Shown here one piece after another: positions 38,725 to 48,151 of a stretch of DNA of 64,000 bases (the first letter of the stretch is position 1; each line of letters starts with the position of its first letter). The notes beneath the pieces are model-generated. The model was not told where the DNA came from. It did not search any database and saw nothing but the letters and a program-made list of their open reading frames with translations. The position numbers and the translations under genes were made by a program. The stretch is from Tenacibaculum sp. SG-28 (GTDB lineage Bacteria > Bacteroidota > Bacteroidia > Flavobacteriales > Flavobacteriaceae), in NCBI RefSeq assembly GCF_002954385.1, contig NZ_MQVY01000002.1, positions 1-64,000 on the forward strand, read 5' to 3'.

Positions 38725-38796
38725 TAGTCCGTACGGGAATCGAACCCGTGTTACCAGGATGAAAACCTGGCGTCCTAACCCCTAGACGAACGGACC
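38725..38796 (-). tRNA. tRNA-Glu (TTC), second copy
   Basis: Identical over 72 nt to the copy at 38566-38637 (same anticodon TTC), so it is a recent or gene-converted tandem duplicate. It has its own full promoter immediately upstream. Confidence 0.95.
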
Positions 38797-38823
38797 AAGA
38801 CAATCTTTTTGTGATTGCGGGTG

Positions 38824-38855
38824 CAAATATAAAAACTCTTTTTATTTACACCAAA
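38824..38855 (-). promoter_or_regulatory. Promoter of the tRNA-Glu pair
   Basis: Read on the minus strand: TTTG (38855-38852), a 20-nt spacer and TATATTTG (38831-38824). This is a full consensus match 28 nt upstream of the tRNA 5' end. Confidence 0.7.
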
Positions 38856-38870
38856 ACTTTTTAATTTTTT

Positions 38871-40349
38871 TTAATATGCTTTTGCAAATAATACCTTACG
38901 GCTAGATTTTGCTCCAGAAAAAACACATATACCGTGCTCTTCTTTAGCATCATTTGGTATACATCTAATAGTAGCTTTTGTTAATTCCTTTATTTTCATT
39001 TCTGTTTCTACGGTACCGTCCCAATGTGCAGAAACAAAACCACCTTTAGTAGCAATCACCTCTTTAAATTCGTCAAAATTGGCAACCTCAGTAATGTTTG
39101 TCTCTCGGAAGGAAAGTGCTTTCTTATACAAGTTTTGCTGTATCTCTTCCAAAAGACGAACAATGTATCCAACCATTTCCTCTTGTTGTACTGTAGACTT
39201 TTCAAAAGTATCTCTTCGCGCTATTTCCACAGTTCCATTTTGAAGATCTCTGTTACCTAATGCAACTCTTACAGGAACCCCTTTCATTTCGTATTCAGCA
39301 AACTTGGCCCCCGGACGCATAGTATCGCGATCGTCAAACTTTACAGAAACGCCTTTGGCACGCAAATCTTTAACAAAGTCACTAACTTTTTCAGAAATGG
39401 CTTCTAATTGCTCTTGCCCTTTGTAAATTGGAACTATGACCACCTGGATTGGGGCTAGTTTTGGCGGTAGAACTAATCCAGCATCATCAGAATGGGTCAT
39501 GATAAGACCTCCAATTAGCCTGGTAGATACTCCCCATGATGTCGCCCATACAAATTCTTGCTTTCCTTCTTTAGAAGTATATTTTACATCAAATGCCTTG
39601 GCAAAATTTTGGCCTAAAAAATGAGAAGTTCCTGCCTGTAAAGCCTTTCCATCTTGCATTAAAGCCTCAATTGTATAGGTTGCATCGGCTCCAGCAAAAC
39701 GCTCACTCTCTGATTTCGAACCTCTTATAACAGGCATTGCCATAAAGTCTTCTGCAAAAGTTGCATAGACTTCTTGCATCTGTTTCGCCTCTGCTAACGC
39801 TTCTTTTTTAGTTGCGTGTGCAGTATGTCCTTCTTGCCATAAAAACTCCGCCGTTCTTAAAAAAAGACGCGTACGCATTTCCCATCGAACTACATTTGCC
39901 CATTGATTGATGAGAAGAGGTAAATCTCTATGCGATTGTATCCATTTCTTATAGGTATTCCAAATAATAGCCTCTGAAGTTGGACGCACTACTAATTCTT
40001 CCTCTAATTTAGCCTCTGGATCTACTTGTAATTTACCCTCATTTTCAGGGTCACTTTGCAATCTGTAATGCGTAACAACAGCACATTCTTTTGCAAATCC
40101 TTCTGCATTTTTTTCTTCTGCCTCAAACAAACTTTTCGGAACAAATAACGGAAAATAGGCATTTTGATGACCGGTCTCCTTAAACATTCTGTCTAATTCT
40201 GCTTTCATGTTCTCCCATATAGCAAATCCATATGGTTTTATTACCATACAACCTCTAACTGCTGAAGTTTCTGCTAAGTCTGCTTTAACCACCAACTCAT
40301 TGTACCACTTTGAATAGTCGTCTGCTCTTTTTGTTAAATGTTTACTCAT
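38871..40349 (-). CDS. proS: Prolyl-tRNA synthetase, short (eukaryote/archaea-like) type
   Basis: Charges tRNA-Pro. The 492-aa form lacks the bacterial INS editing insertion, as in the ProS type 3 common in Bacteroidota. It starts [19 protein letters not shown]. Class II motifs include [58 protein letters not shown] (motif 2) and [20 protein letters not shown] (motif 3). The C terminus [14 protein letters not shown] carries the terminal Tyr typical of this type. No frameshift is seen. Confidence 0.96.
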   Translation of the reverse strand: MSKHLTKRADDYSKWYNELVVKADLAETSAVRGCMVIKPYGFAIWENMKAELDRMFKETGHQNAYFPLFVPKSLFEAEEKNAEGFAKECAVVTHYRLQSDPENEGKLQVDPEAKLEEELVVRPTSEAIIWNTYKKWIQSHRDLPLLINQWANVVRWEMRTRLFLRTAEFLWQEGHTAHATKKEALAEAKQMQEVYATFAEDFMAMPVIRGSKSESERFAGADATYTIEALMQDGKALQAGTSHFLGQNFAKAFDVKYTSKEGKQEFVWATSWGVSTRLIGGLIMTHSDDAGLVLPPKLAPIQVVIVPIYKGQEQLEAISEKVSDFVKDLRAKGVSVKFDDRDTMRPGAKFAEYEMKGVPVRVALGNRDLQNGTVEIARRDTFEKSTVQQEEMVGYIVRLLEEIQQNLYKKALSFRETNITEVANFDEFKEVIATKGGFVSAHWDGTVETEMKIKELTKATIRCIPNDAKEEHGICVFSGAKSSRKVLFAKAY

Positions 40350-40399
40350 GATAAAAAGTTTGGCATAAAAATTGTTATTATTAATGCGAATCGTGTATG

Positions 40400-40430
40400 C
40401 AAAACTACATTAAAAAGGTAACAAGCCCAA
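40400..40430 (-). promoter_or_regulatory. Promoter of proS
   Basis: On the minus strand: TTG (40430-40428), 20-nt spacer and TAGTTTTG (40407-40400), matching the Bacteroidota consensus, about 50 nt upstream of the proS ATG. Confidence 0.6.
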
Positions 40431-40493
40431 CAAATTTTACTTTTTTGCGTAAATTACATACGAAATTAATCATCTTAACAAAAAACAACACAA

Positions 40494-41459
40494 ATGACAA
40501 CAAAGAACCCAAAATACCCGAATTCTGTTTTACTTTTGATATTATCGTTTATGGGCGTATTAATGTCATGTGGAGCAATGCAAACCGTTTCTAAATCTGC
40601 AGACGGTATATACGATCAGGAACCTGTATATCAAAAACAAACGCAAAATGTAGTAGTGATCAAAGAAGAAGAGAATTCCTTCTCAACGGCATTAGAAAGA
40701 AGTAGCCTGTTAAATGGTTCCGACATTCTTACCGATATTGAAAATTACAAATCAGATGCAGCGAACTTTGTACCAGAAGATGAGGTACTTCAGGAAGAAA
40801 CTGCAATAACCTATAGTTCTAATAGTCCTTGGGGATATGATAATGACGACGTTGTTGTAAATATTAATTTAAACACTAATTGGGGATGGAATACCTGGGG
40901 ATGGAATACTTGGGGTTGGTACGGTAACCCTTGGTTTTATGGTGGCTATAATCCTTGGTGGGGATATCCTAATGGATATTGGAACCGTTGGGGATGGGGA
41001 TACAATAATTTCTATTATGGCCCATACTATAGACCGTATTATAGACCATACTACAGTCCTTACTACAGAGGCGCGAATCCTTATCGACCATATTACAACG
41101 GAAGATATAACAACAGAAGAGGTGTTGCATATGACTCTCCTTATTCGTACGGAAGATATAACAATAGAAGAACTTCAAATTACAACTCAAGAAGAACTTC
41201 TACCTCTAGAAATTACGATACAAAAAGAGCCAATACTTCGAGAAATACCAAAAGAACTTCTGTGAAAAATTACAACACAAGAAGCAATACTAGAAGTACA
41301 AAAAGATCCAACAGCAGAAGCTACAACACAAGAAGTAGTAATTCTTCAAGAAGCTCCAGAAGTAGCTACTCGAGAGGTTCTTCAAGTAGAAGTAGTTACT
41401 CCAGAGGTTCGTCTTCGGGAAGAAGTAGATCAAGATCAGGAGGCTCAAGAGGAAGGTAA
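40494..41459 (+). CDS. Low-complexity lipoprotein (Trp/Gly, Tyr/Pro and Arg/Ser rich)
   Basis: A 321-aa protein with a lipoprotein signal (SVLLLILSFMGVLMSCG, lipobox Cys about residue 27). It has an acidic middle (residues about 60-110), then three low-complexity zones. These are a WGWNTWGWNTWGWYG repeat (about 130-160), a YYRPYYRPYYSPYY repeat (about 177-200) and a long Arg/Ser/Asn/Thr tail with RSSYSRGSSS twice (about 205-321). The zones are repeats at DNA level too. Relatives beside proS are, I believe, sometimes mislabelled prolyl-tRNA synthetase, but nothing here resembles an aaRS. It probably sits on the outer membrane; its function is unknown. Confidence 0.8.
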   Translation: MTTKNPKYPNSVLLLILSFMGVLMSCGAMQTVSKSADGIYDQEPVYQKQTQNVVVIKEEENSFSTALERSSLLNGSDILTDIENYKSDAANFVPEDEVLQEETAITYSSNSPWGYDNDDVVVNINLNTNWGWNTWGWNTWGWYGNPWFYGGYNPWWGYPNGYWNRWGWGYNNFYYGPYYRPYYRPYYSPYYRGANPYRPYYNGRYNNRRGVAYDSPYSYGRYNNRRTSNYNSRRTSTSRNYDTKRANTSRNTKRTSVKNYNTRSNTRSTKRSNSRSYNTRSSNSSRSSRSSYSRGSSSRSSYSRGSSSGRSRSRSGGSRGR

Positions 41460-41480
41460 ACGAGATAAATAATTCTAGAT

Positions 41481-42834
41481 ATGAAAAAAGATAAAATTTT
41501 AACACCATTACTTTTGCTCCCTTTGATAGCTTTTTCGCAATCGTTATCTTATAATGAACTCGGTTTTATTTTTGCCAAAGATGATGGCTATGGAACTGCA
41601 CGATTTGAGGCAATGGGGGGAGCTTTTGGCGCCCTAGGAGGAGACGAGTCGGCTTTTAGCATCAATCCTGCTGGAAGTGGGGTTTCAAAATACAGTAGTT
41701 CTTCTGCTACTTTCTCCAACACAAATACAACATTAGAAGCTAGTTATTATGGAAATAACTCCAATTACGATAATAATGTGTTTAACTTTACCCAAGCTGG
41801 AAGTATCTTGACTTTTGACGCTGCCTTTAGCAAAGATTGGACGAGATTTGCACTAACTTTCAACTACAAAATCAAAAGTGATTACGATGCTTTCTACAGC
41901 GTAAATGGTAATAGTGGTTCTCCAAACTACACCCAACATTTTATGGATGATGCAGTCCCTAAAAACGAGTTTAACCAAGCGATTCAACAAGATATTTCTT
42001 CCTCAAGAATGGAATATCAAGTGTTTTTAATATGGGATTTTCTGCAGTACATCGCAATAAATTACATCTTGGAGGAGGCATTCACTTTCATAACTTCAAC
42101 TTCAATAGAGTTACACAACTTCAAGAAAACAACAAAGATAACGATGACAATGTCTTAATTGCAAACGAACTAATTGACAGTTATATTCAAGGAAACGGTG
42201 TTTCTTTTAGTTTTGGTTTCATCTATAAATTGAAGCAAAATATTAGATTTGGATTGGCATACGAAACGCAACATGGTACAATGAAATTACCGAAGACTAT
42301 TACGATAGAATTGAACTTAATTCCATTCCTAATAAGGATATTCCTTATGGATTTGAATCCTCACAAGATTTTTATGTGTATGATTTTAGAACCAATAGCA
42401 GGATTACAGCGAGTGGTGCCTATATTTTTGGCAAACAAGGTTTAATCAGTTTCGACTACACTTTTAGAGATTATACCAATATGGCCTTTTCTGGTGGTAA
42501 CTTCAATGATATTAATCAGAATTTTGAGAGAGAATATCGAAATACCAACGCGATAAATATTGGAACAGAATGGCGATTTGATCGACTAAGTGTTCGAGGC
42601 GGTTATCTCTATGAAGAAAACCCAAATACAGTCGCAGCTAAGGGAGGAACAAATAACGATGACAATACCCAAGGATACTCTCTAGGTTTGGGTTATGATT
42701 TCGGTAGTATTCTAGTAGACCTTTCCTATCGAAACACAGAACGTCAAGATTTTGAAAGCATGTATCGCCCCGGAGATGTTGCCATCAATAGTAACGCATG
42801 CAGATTTTCCGGCACTATTAGAATCAATTTATAA
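41481..42834 (+). CDS. Outer-membrane transport protein, FadL/OmpP1-like (two frameshifts)
   Basis: An outer-membrane beta-barrel of about 451 aa after repair. The signal peptide ends AFSQ, and the N-terminal hatch-like region GTARFEAMGGAFGALGGDESAFSINPAG is typical of the FadL/TodX family (uptake of hydrophobic molecules). The frame breaks at the T-run 42024-42028 (one T missing; restores QVFFNMGFSAVHRNKLHLGG) and near 42271 (one C missing; restores ETQPWYNEITEDYYDRIEL). The last strand CRFSGTIRINL ends in a hydrophobic residue, as for BAM substrates. It is 21 nt downstream of the low-complexity lipoprotein. Confidence 0.85.
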
Positions 42835-42858
42835 AAGATTCCAATATTTGTACTACGC

Positions 42859-42887
42859 AGCCTTGTAATTTACAAGGCTTTTTTTAC
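42859..42887 (+). terminator. Terminator after the FadL-like gene
   Basis: AGCCTTGTAA (42859-42868) / TTACAAGGCT (42870-42879) followed by a T tract. Confidence 0.85.
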
Positions 42888-42910
42888 ATCCATATATCAC
42901 TTTTTTAGTG

Positions 42911-42918
42911 TAATTTTG
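42911..42918 (+). promoter_or_regulatory. -7 promoter element for the Nfu gene
   Basis: TAATTTTG matches TAnnTTTG, 17 nt upstream of the ATG at 42936. No clear -33 box. Confidence 0.45.
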
Positions 42919-42935
42919 CATTTTATTTTCAGCAT

Positions 42936-43832
42936 ATGGACACAGTACAAATAAACATACAGGAAACTGGCAATGAAACCATAGTTAAATTCGTAAGCAA
43001 TTCAATTTTAATTAATGGTGGGAGTTATGAATTCAATAATATTGACGAGGCAAAGAATTCGCCTCTTGCACAAACCTTATTTTATCTTCCCTTTGTAAAA
43101 AAAGTGTTTATAACCGCTAATTTTATTGCGATACAACGTTACGATATTGTTAGCTGGGATGATGTTGCTGAGGAAGTTAAAGACCAAATTCAAACCTACC
43201 TTATGGCGGGCAAAACTGTTGTTCTCGAAGAAAAAACAGCAAAAATGAATCCTATTGAGGTATATGCAGAGGTTACTCCAAATCCAGCGGTTATGAAATT
43301 TGGAAGTAATAAAGCGCTAACGCAGACCGATGTAGAATTCAAAAACATTGATGAGGCGAGCAAATCTTCTCCTCTAGCGCAAGAACTTTTTAACTTTCCA
43401 TTTGTAAAGGAAATCTTTATCTCAGAAAATTACATTTCCATAACCAAATACGACATGGTAGAATGGAATGACGTCTACCAAGACATACGAACTTTTATTA
43501 GAGCATACCTGCAAGAAGACAAAGTAATTATCGCTGCATTACCACAACAAGAAACTAAAAATAACCCAGAGACAGTAAAGAAAAACCTAACAGATACAGA
43601 AGCAAAAATAGTAGCTATTTTAGACGAATATATCAAGCCTGCCGTTGCTTCAGATGGAGGAAACATCGCCTTTCAATCGTATGACGTAGACAGCAAAAAA
43701 GTTAGTGTAATATTACAAGGCGCTTGTAGCGGCTGCCCTTCCTCAACCATTACTTTAAAAAATGGAATTGAAACCATGTTAAAGGAAATGCTACCAAATC
43801 AAATAAACGAAGTTGTAGCTATTAACGGTTAA
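42936..43832 (+). CDS. Iron-sulfur carrier Nfu with duplicated N-terminal domain
   Basis: A 298-aa Fe-S cluster carrier that delivers clusters to apoproteins. Two Nfu N-terminal (NFU_N) domains lie in tandem. The first (about residues 15-85) has SPLAQTLFYLPFVKKVFI and the second (about 110-190) has SPLAQELFNFPFVKEIFI. The C-terminal NifU domain has the cluster-ligating CxxC in LQGACSGCPSSTITLKNG (about residues 265-282). Most Nfu proteins have at most one NFU_N domain, so the tandem is notable, though I believe common in Flavobacteria. Confidence 0.92.
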   Translation: MDTVQINIQETGNETIVKFVSNSILINGGSYEFNNIDEAKNSPLAQTLFYLPFVKKVFITANFIAIQRYDIVSWDDVAEEVKDQIQTYLMAGKTVVLEEKTAKMNPIEVYAEVTPNPAVMKFGSNKALTQTDVEFKNIDEASKSSPLAQELFNFPFVKEIFISENYISITKYDMVEWNDVYQDIRTFIRAYLQEDKVIIAALPQQETKNNPETVKKNLTDTEAKIVAILDEYIKPAVASDGGNIAFQSYDVDSKKVSVILQGACSGCPSSTITLKNGIETMLKEMLPNQINEVVAING

Positions 43833-43858
43833 TACGAGAAATCACTAGTACTTAATTT

Positions 43859-44587
43859 ATGTCAAAACAAGTAAAACCATACAAAGATTCCGATTTAGGA
43901 AAGAAAGAGCAAGTGGCACAAATGTTTAATACCATTTCGAAAGATTACGATGGCTTAAACAGAGTTATTTCCTTAGGGATTGATGTTAGTTGGAGAAAAA
44001 AAGTAGTTGCTCTTGTCGGAAAAAAAAATCCAAAACAGATCCTAGACATTGCTACGGGAACCGGTGACTTAGCTCTAATGATGGCAGATTTACATCCGGA
44101 GAGAATTGTCGGACTAGATATCTCAGAAGGGATGTTATCGGTTGGAAAACAAAAAGTTGCAAAGGCGAAATTATCTGAAAAAATAGAAATGGTGGTTGGC
44201 GATAGTGAAAATATTCCTTTCGACAATGATTCTTTTGATGCCATAACTGTTTCTTTTGGGGTTAGAAACTTTGAAAACCTAGACAAGGGTCTGAAAGAAA
44301 TCTTACGAGTACTTAAGCCAGGAGGAACCTTTGTTGTTTTAGAAACCTCGAACCCGACTAAATTTCCATTCCGACAAGGATACCAATTTTACACCAATTT
44401 TATCTTACCTGTGATAGGCAAAGTATTCTCCAAAGACAAGGTGGCCTATAAGTATTTATCAGAAAGTGCAAATTCTTTTCCATTTGGAGAAGCTTTCAAC
44501 AATATTTTAGAAAAAAATGGGTTTAAGAATGCAAAGAATATCCCAGTGACCTTTGGAGTTGCATCAATTTATACAGCAAACAAATAA
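43859..44587 (+). CDS. ubiE: Demethylmenaquinone/ubiquinone C-methyltransferase
   Basis: Methylates demethylmenaquinone in respiratory quinone synthesis. 242 aa. UbiE signatures are [20 protein letters not shown] near the N terminus and the SAM site [44 protein letters not shown] follows and [19 protein letters not shown] lies near the C terminus. In Bacteroidota the product is menaquinone, so MenG is an equally valid name. It is followed after 1 nt by a PorT-like barrel gene. Confidence 0.95.
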   Translation: MSKQVKPYKDSDLGKKEQVAQMFNTISKDYDGLNRVISLGIDVSWRKKVVALVGKKNPKQILDIATGTGDLALMMADLHPERIVGLDISEGMLSVGKQKVAKAKLSEKIEMVVGDSENIPFDNDSFDAITVSFGVRNFENLDKGLKEILRVLKPGGTFVVLETSNPTKFPFRQGYQFYTNFILPVIGKVFSKDKVAYKYLSESANSFPFGEAFNNILEKNGFKNAKNIPVTFGVASIYTANK

Positions 44588-44588
44588 A

Positions 44589-45293
44589 ATGATCAAAAGA
44601 ACAGCGTTATTACTCACAATTTTACTCGGCTTTTATCAGGGCTTTAGTCAAGTAGAAAAAGTCCTTAAACTTCCTAGTTTTGACAAACCGCTATTTCACT
44701 ATGGATTTTATTTAGGGTTAAACAACAATAGTTATAAAGTTGCCTACAAACCAAGTTTTATTAACCAACCTGACGTTGCGGTAAATCCCTCTATTGGTTT
44801 TAATGTTGGGCTGATTGCTGATTTAAGACTGCACAACAACATAAACTTGAGATTTGAACCAGGTCTAATGTCGAATGCTAAAACACTTGTTTTTAACCAT
44901 ATTGAAGGAGAAAACGAAGTTGTTAAAACGAGAGAAGTAGGTGCAACTTTTTTACATTTACCACTAATATTAAAACTGAGCACAAACCGAATCAACAATG
45001 TAAGGCCTTATGTTTTAGGAGGCGTGTCTTATGACCACAATTTCTCCAGCAACGAATCTAGCAGTGACGACAATTTTGCAGGGAAATTTAGAACTACTAC
45101 CGGGAACTTCATGTATGAAATCGGTATTGGAGTAGATTTATACTTAAACTTCTTTAAATTCTCCCCTTCCATTCGAGGTATTTTTGCCATAAATAATGAA
45201 TTGGTTTATGACAATTCACCGAATAGTCAATGGACAGACCCTATTGACTTTCTCGGGACAAGAGGTGTTTTTTTACACCTGTCTTTTGAGTAG
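44589..45293 (+). CDS. porT: PorT/SprT-like outer-membrane barrel protein
   Basis: About 234 aa from the ATG at 44589 (MIKRTALLLTILLGFYQGFSQ signal peptide), an outer-membrane beta-barrel of the PorT type. The position directly after ubiE matches the arrangement I recall for the type IX secretion gene porT/sprT in Flavobacteria, and the sequence is compatible (FDKPLFHYGFYLGLNNNSYK, FLHLPLILKLSTNRINNVRPYVLGG, terminal GVFLHLSFE). PorT is needed for secretion of T9SS cargo. Assignment rests on synteny and general fold. Confidence 0.75.
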   Translation: MIKRTALLLTILLGFYQGFSQVEKVLKLPSFDKPLFHYGFYLGLNNNSYKVAYKPSFINQPDVAVNPSIGFNVGLIADLRLHNNINLRFEPGLMSNAKTLVFNHIEGENEVVKTREVGATFLHLPLILKLSTNRINNVRPYVLGGVSYDHNFSSNESSSDDNFAGKFRTTTGNFMYEIGIGVDLYLNFFKFSPSIRGIFAINNELVYDNSPNSQWTDPIDFLGTRGVFLHLSFE

Positions 45294-45387
45294 TAATGTA
45301 GTACTATTCTCGTTAATTTTATCCTTTGGTATAAACATTACACTTCTTGCTATTCGTGGAAGTAAATACAGGCATGATGAAGTTAAC

Positions 45388-45407
45388 AAAGAGTTTGGAA
45401 ACTCTTT
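45388..45407. repeat. Near-perfect dyad upstream of rpoD
   Basis: AAAGAGTTT-GG-AAACTCTTT: two 9-nt arms in inverted orientation around GG. It is not followed by a T tract, so it is not a standard terminator. The 295-nt gap between the PorT-like gene and rpoD contains no other feature that I can support. Confidence 0.45.
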
Positions 45408-45588
45408 AGGCAACAAAGCTTCATTTGAGCAGTGCTAAATATAATTTTACCATATTAAAAACCAAGGGTTTAACACACCGTTATAAACTTTCTTCAGAAA
45501 AATATTTGTTTTTTGTAACATTATGAGACCTGCATACGTATAAGTATATGGAGAGTGAATGATAATTTTAAAAACATAGTTTTACCGC

Positions 45589-46452
45589 ATGAGACAACTG
45601 AAAATTACAAAGCAGGTAACGAATAGAGAAACTGCCTCGTTTGACAAATATTTACAAGAAATAGGAAAGGTAGATTTGATTACAGCCGACGAAGAGGTAG
45701 AATTAGCACAACGTATCAAGGCAGGAGACCAAAGAGCTCTAGAAAAGTTAACCAAAGCCAATCTTCGTTTTGTCGTTTCTGTTGCGAAACAATACCAAAA
45801 TCAAGGGTTAACCTTACCTGATTTAATTAACGAAGGTAACTTGGGTCTCATTAAGGCAGCAAAGAGATTTGATGAAACACGTGGATTCAAATTTATCTCG
45901 TATGCGGTTTGGTGGATTCGCCAGTCGATTTTACAAGCTTTAGCAGAACAATCTCGTATTGTTAGACTTCCATTAAACAAAATTGGATCGATCAATAAAA
46001 TTAATAAAATGTACGCTTTCCTAGAACAGGAAAACGAACGTCCACCTAGTGCGGAAGAAATTGCAAAGAAGTTAGACATGACGGTTAATGACGTTAAAGA
46101 ATCTATGAAAAATTCTGGACGTCACGTATCTATGGATGCACCTTTAATTGAAGGAGAAGATTCAAACCTGTACGACGTACTCAATTCTGGAGAATCTCCA
46201 AATCCTGACAAAACCTTATTGCATGAATCTTTGCGCATTGAAATAAATCGTGCCCTTGAAACACTAACGCCACGGGAAGCTGATGTTGTAAAGTTATACT
46301 TTGGTTTAGGAGAACATCAACCAATGACTTTAGAAGAAATTGGAGAAACTTTTGATCTAACCAGAGAGCGTGTTAGACAAATAAAAGAAAAAGCAATCCG
46401 AAGACTTAAGCACACCTCAAGAAGTAAAATACTGATGACCTACTTGGGCTAA
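45589..46452 (+). CDS. rpoD: Primary sigma factor (RpoD/SigA type)
   Basis: A 287-aa housekeeping sigma factor of the compact Bacteroidota form, without regions 1.1 and the long non-conserved region. Region 1.2 is at [15 protein letters not shown], region 2 at [36 protein letters not shown]. Region 3 is near [13 protein letters not shown] and region 4 at [28 protein letters not shown]. This sigma recognises the TTTG/TAnnTTTG promoters seen through the window. It is followed by a terminator. Confidence 0.96.
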   Translation: MRQLKITKQVTNRETASFDKYLQEIGKVDLITADEEVELAQRIKAGDQRALEKLTKANLRFVVSVAKQYQNQGLTLPDLINEGNLGLIKAAKRFDETRGFKFISYAVWWIRQSILQALAEQSRIVRLPLNKIGSINKINKMYAFLEQENERPPSAEEIAKKLDMTVNDVKESMKNSGRHVSMDAPLIEGEDSNLYDVLNSGESPNPDKTLLHESLRIEINRALETLTPREADVVKLYFGLGEHQPMTLEEIGETFDLTRERVRQIKEKAIRRLKHTSRSKILMTYLG

Positions 46453-46474
46453 CAGAACAAATACTTATAAAAAT

Positions 46475-46508
46475 AAAACCCTTGAAAGCCTCAAGGGTTT
46501 TGTTTTTT
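46475..46508 (+). terminator. Terminator after rpoD
   Basis: AAAACCCTTGA (46475-46485) / TCAAGGGTTTT (46491-46501), loop of 5 nt, then a T-rich tract. Confidence 0.88.
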
Positions 46509-46509
46509 A

Positions 46510-46543
46510 TTTGTTCCGTCTCTTTAAGAATTGCCTATATTTG
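46510..46543 (+). promoter_or_regulatory. Promoter of rpe
   Basis: TTTG (46510-46513) and TATATTTG (46536-46543) with a 22-nt spacer, slightly longer than the usual 19-21; 38 nt before the rpe ATG. Confidence 0.55.
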
Positions 46544-46581
46544 CCAAATAATAAACATCACAACAACAAACAAGATTACAT

Positions 46582-47238
46582 ATGGAAAAACTTATTGCTC
46601 CTTCCGTTTTAGCAGCTGACTTCGGAAACCTTCAAAGAGATGTAGAAATGGTTAATGAGAGTAAAGCAGACTGGTTTCATATTGATATTATGGATGGTGT
46701 ATTTGTACCAAATATATCCTTTGGAATGCCGGTGTTAAAAGCTATAACTGGTCATGCCAAAAAAACTATCGATGTACATTTAATGATTGTAGATCCCGAT
46801 AGGTACATCCAAACATTTGCAGATCTTGGTGCTGATATTTTAACCGTACACTATGAGGCTTGTACGCATTTACACCGAACAATTCAAGCTATCAAAAATG
46901 CCGGAATGAAAGCAGGTGTAGCCTTAAACCCACATACACCTATAGCAGTTCTAGAAGATATCATATCCGACTTAGATTTAGTATGTATTATGAGTGTAAA
47001 CCCAGGTTTTGGAGGACAATCGTTTATCGAAAACACTTACAAAAAAACAGCGCAATTAAAAAACCTTATTTCCTTTAGTAACGCAACTACTTTAATCGAA
47101 ATTGATGGTGGTGTAACCGATAAAAATGCGAACAAACTTATCGAAGCTGGAGCGGATGTACTCGTAGCTGGTAGTTATGTTTTCAAAAGCGACAACCCAA
47201 CCAATACGATTGAAAATTTAAAAAACACTATTAACTAA
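46582..47238 (+). CDS. rpe: Ribulose-phosphate 3-epimerase
   Basis: Interconverts ribulose-5-P and xylulose-5-P in the pentose phosphate pathway. 218-aa TIM barrel starting MEKLIAPSVLAADFGNLQ. Signatures include DWFHIDIMDGVFVPNISFG (metal and catalytic Asp/His), DVHLMIVDPDRYI, VNPGFGGQSFIENTYKK and IEIDGGVTDKNANKLIEAGAD. Full length, no break. Confidence 0.96.
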   Translation: MEKLIAPSVLAADFGNLQRDVEMVNESKADWFHIDIMDGVFVPNISFGMPVLKAITGHAKKTIDVHLMIVDPDRYIQTFADLGADILTVHYEACTHLHRTIQAIKNAGMKAGVALNPHTPIAVLEDIISDLDLVCIMSVNPGFGGQSFIENTYKKTAQLKNLISFSNATTLIEIDGGVTDKNANKLIEAGADVLVAGSYVFKSDNPTNTIENLKNTIN

Positions 47239-47416
47239 TATCTTCGTAATATTTACTTCAAAAGAAGCTAATTCAACTATCAGGTTGTATGTACTATTGT
47301 AATTGTATTATAATATTTAAAAACCCGGTCTAATCTCCTGTTTTTAGCGCTGTAATTTAATTGTATCAAAAAGAAAATGAAGTTTTTGGTGCCAAAAAAA
47401 ACACAAAAAATTGTTT

Positions 47417-48046
47417 ATGGAAGAATTAAAAAAAAGTTACGGATATTTATTTGAAAACAAACTATTAGAGGAAATTGATAAAATAGCTGTTTATAAAAAG
47501 TTTAAAGCAAATACAACTATCATAGACACTAATAGCTACATCGCCTCTATACCACTTTTGCTTAGCGGGGCTATAAAGATATTGCGAGAAGACAAGAATG
47601 GTGATGAATTAGTACTGTATTATTTGGAGCGTGGTGACACCTGCGCAGTTACACTTTCTTGTTGCATGGGACAAACTAAAAGTAAAATTCGAGCAGTTAC
47701 AGAAAATGACGTGACGCTTTTAATGATACCGAAAGAAAAAATGGGAGATTGGCTAAGTAAATATGCTTCTTGGCAAGAGTTTATATTACAAAGCTACCAT
47801 AATCGATTAGAAGAATTTATCGAAGCCGTCGATACCATTGCATTTTTAAACATGGATCAAAGACTTTTAAAATATTTAAAAGACAAAGCCCTAGTAAACC
47901 ATAGCGACACTATAAATGCGACACACCAAGAGATTGCAAACGATCTTCACACTTCGAGAGTTGTTATATCAAGACTTCTTAAATCTTTAGAAAATCAATC
48001 TAAAATTTCCCTACAACGAAATCAAATTACATTACTTGAACTGTAA
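47417..48046 (+). CDS. Crp/Fnr-family transcription regulator
   Basis: About 209 aa from the ATG at 47417 (MEELKKSYGYLFENK). An N-terminal cyclic-nucleotide-binding fold (LLSGAIKILREDKNGDELVLYYLERGDTC) is followed by a long helix and a C-terminal HTH (TINATHQEIANDLHTSRVVISRLLKSLE). A Cys cluster GDTCAVTLSCCMGQ (about residues 74-87) occupies the nucleotide-pocket region. This suggests a sensor of redox, sulfur species or a metal, in place of cAMP. The HTH contains TSRVVISRLL, typical of the Crp recognition helix. Targets are unknown. Confidence 0.88.
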   Translation: MEELKKSYGYLFENKLLEEIDKIAVYKKFKANTTIIDTNSYIASIPLLLSGAIKILREDKNGDELVLYYLERGDTCAVTLSCCMGQTKSKIRAVTENDVTLLMIPKEKMGDWLSKYASWQEFILQSYHNRLEEFIEAVDTIAFLNMDQRLLKYLKDKALVNHSDTINATHQEIANDLHTSRVVISRLLKSLENQSKISLQRNQITLLEL

Positions 48047-48151
48047 AACTTTAAGCAATGTAAAACTCGAAATTGGTGATTAAAAATAAAACATAATTGC
48101 GCGACAGAGATTTAGTGAATTGTATAAACATTTCGCAGGTATATATCGTAT

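Noticed and set aside
38552..38803. An 83-aa minus-strand frame with an internal repeat (SVRLGVRTPGFHPGN twice)
   Set aside because: It is the translation of the two identical tRNA-Glu genes; the repeat is the tRNA sequence itself.
40939..41265. A 108-aa plus-strand frame rich in I, T and D
   Set aside because: It is a shadow of the Tyr/Arg-rich repeats of the lipoprotein gene at 40494-41459, read in another frame.
45196..45438. An 80-aa frame extending beyond the end of the PorT-like gene
   Set aside because: It starts inside the barrel gene in another frame. The part past 45293 has no family-like sequence, and the barrel already has a proper terminal strand.
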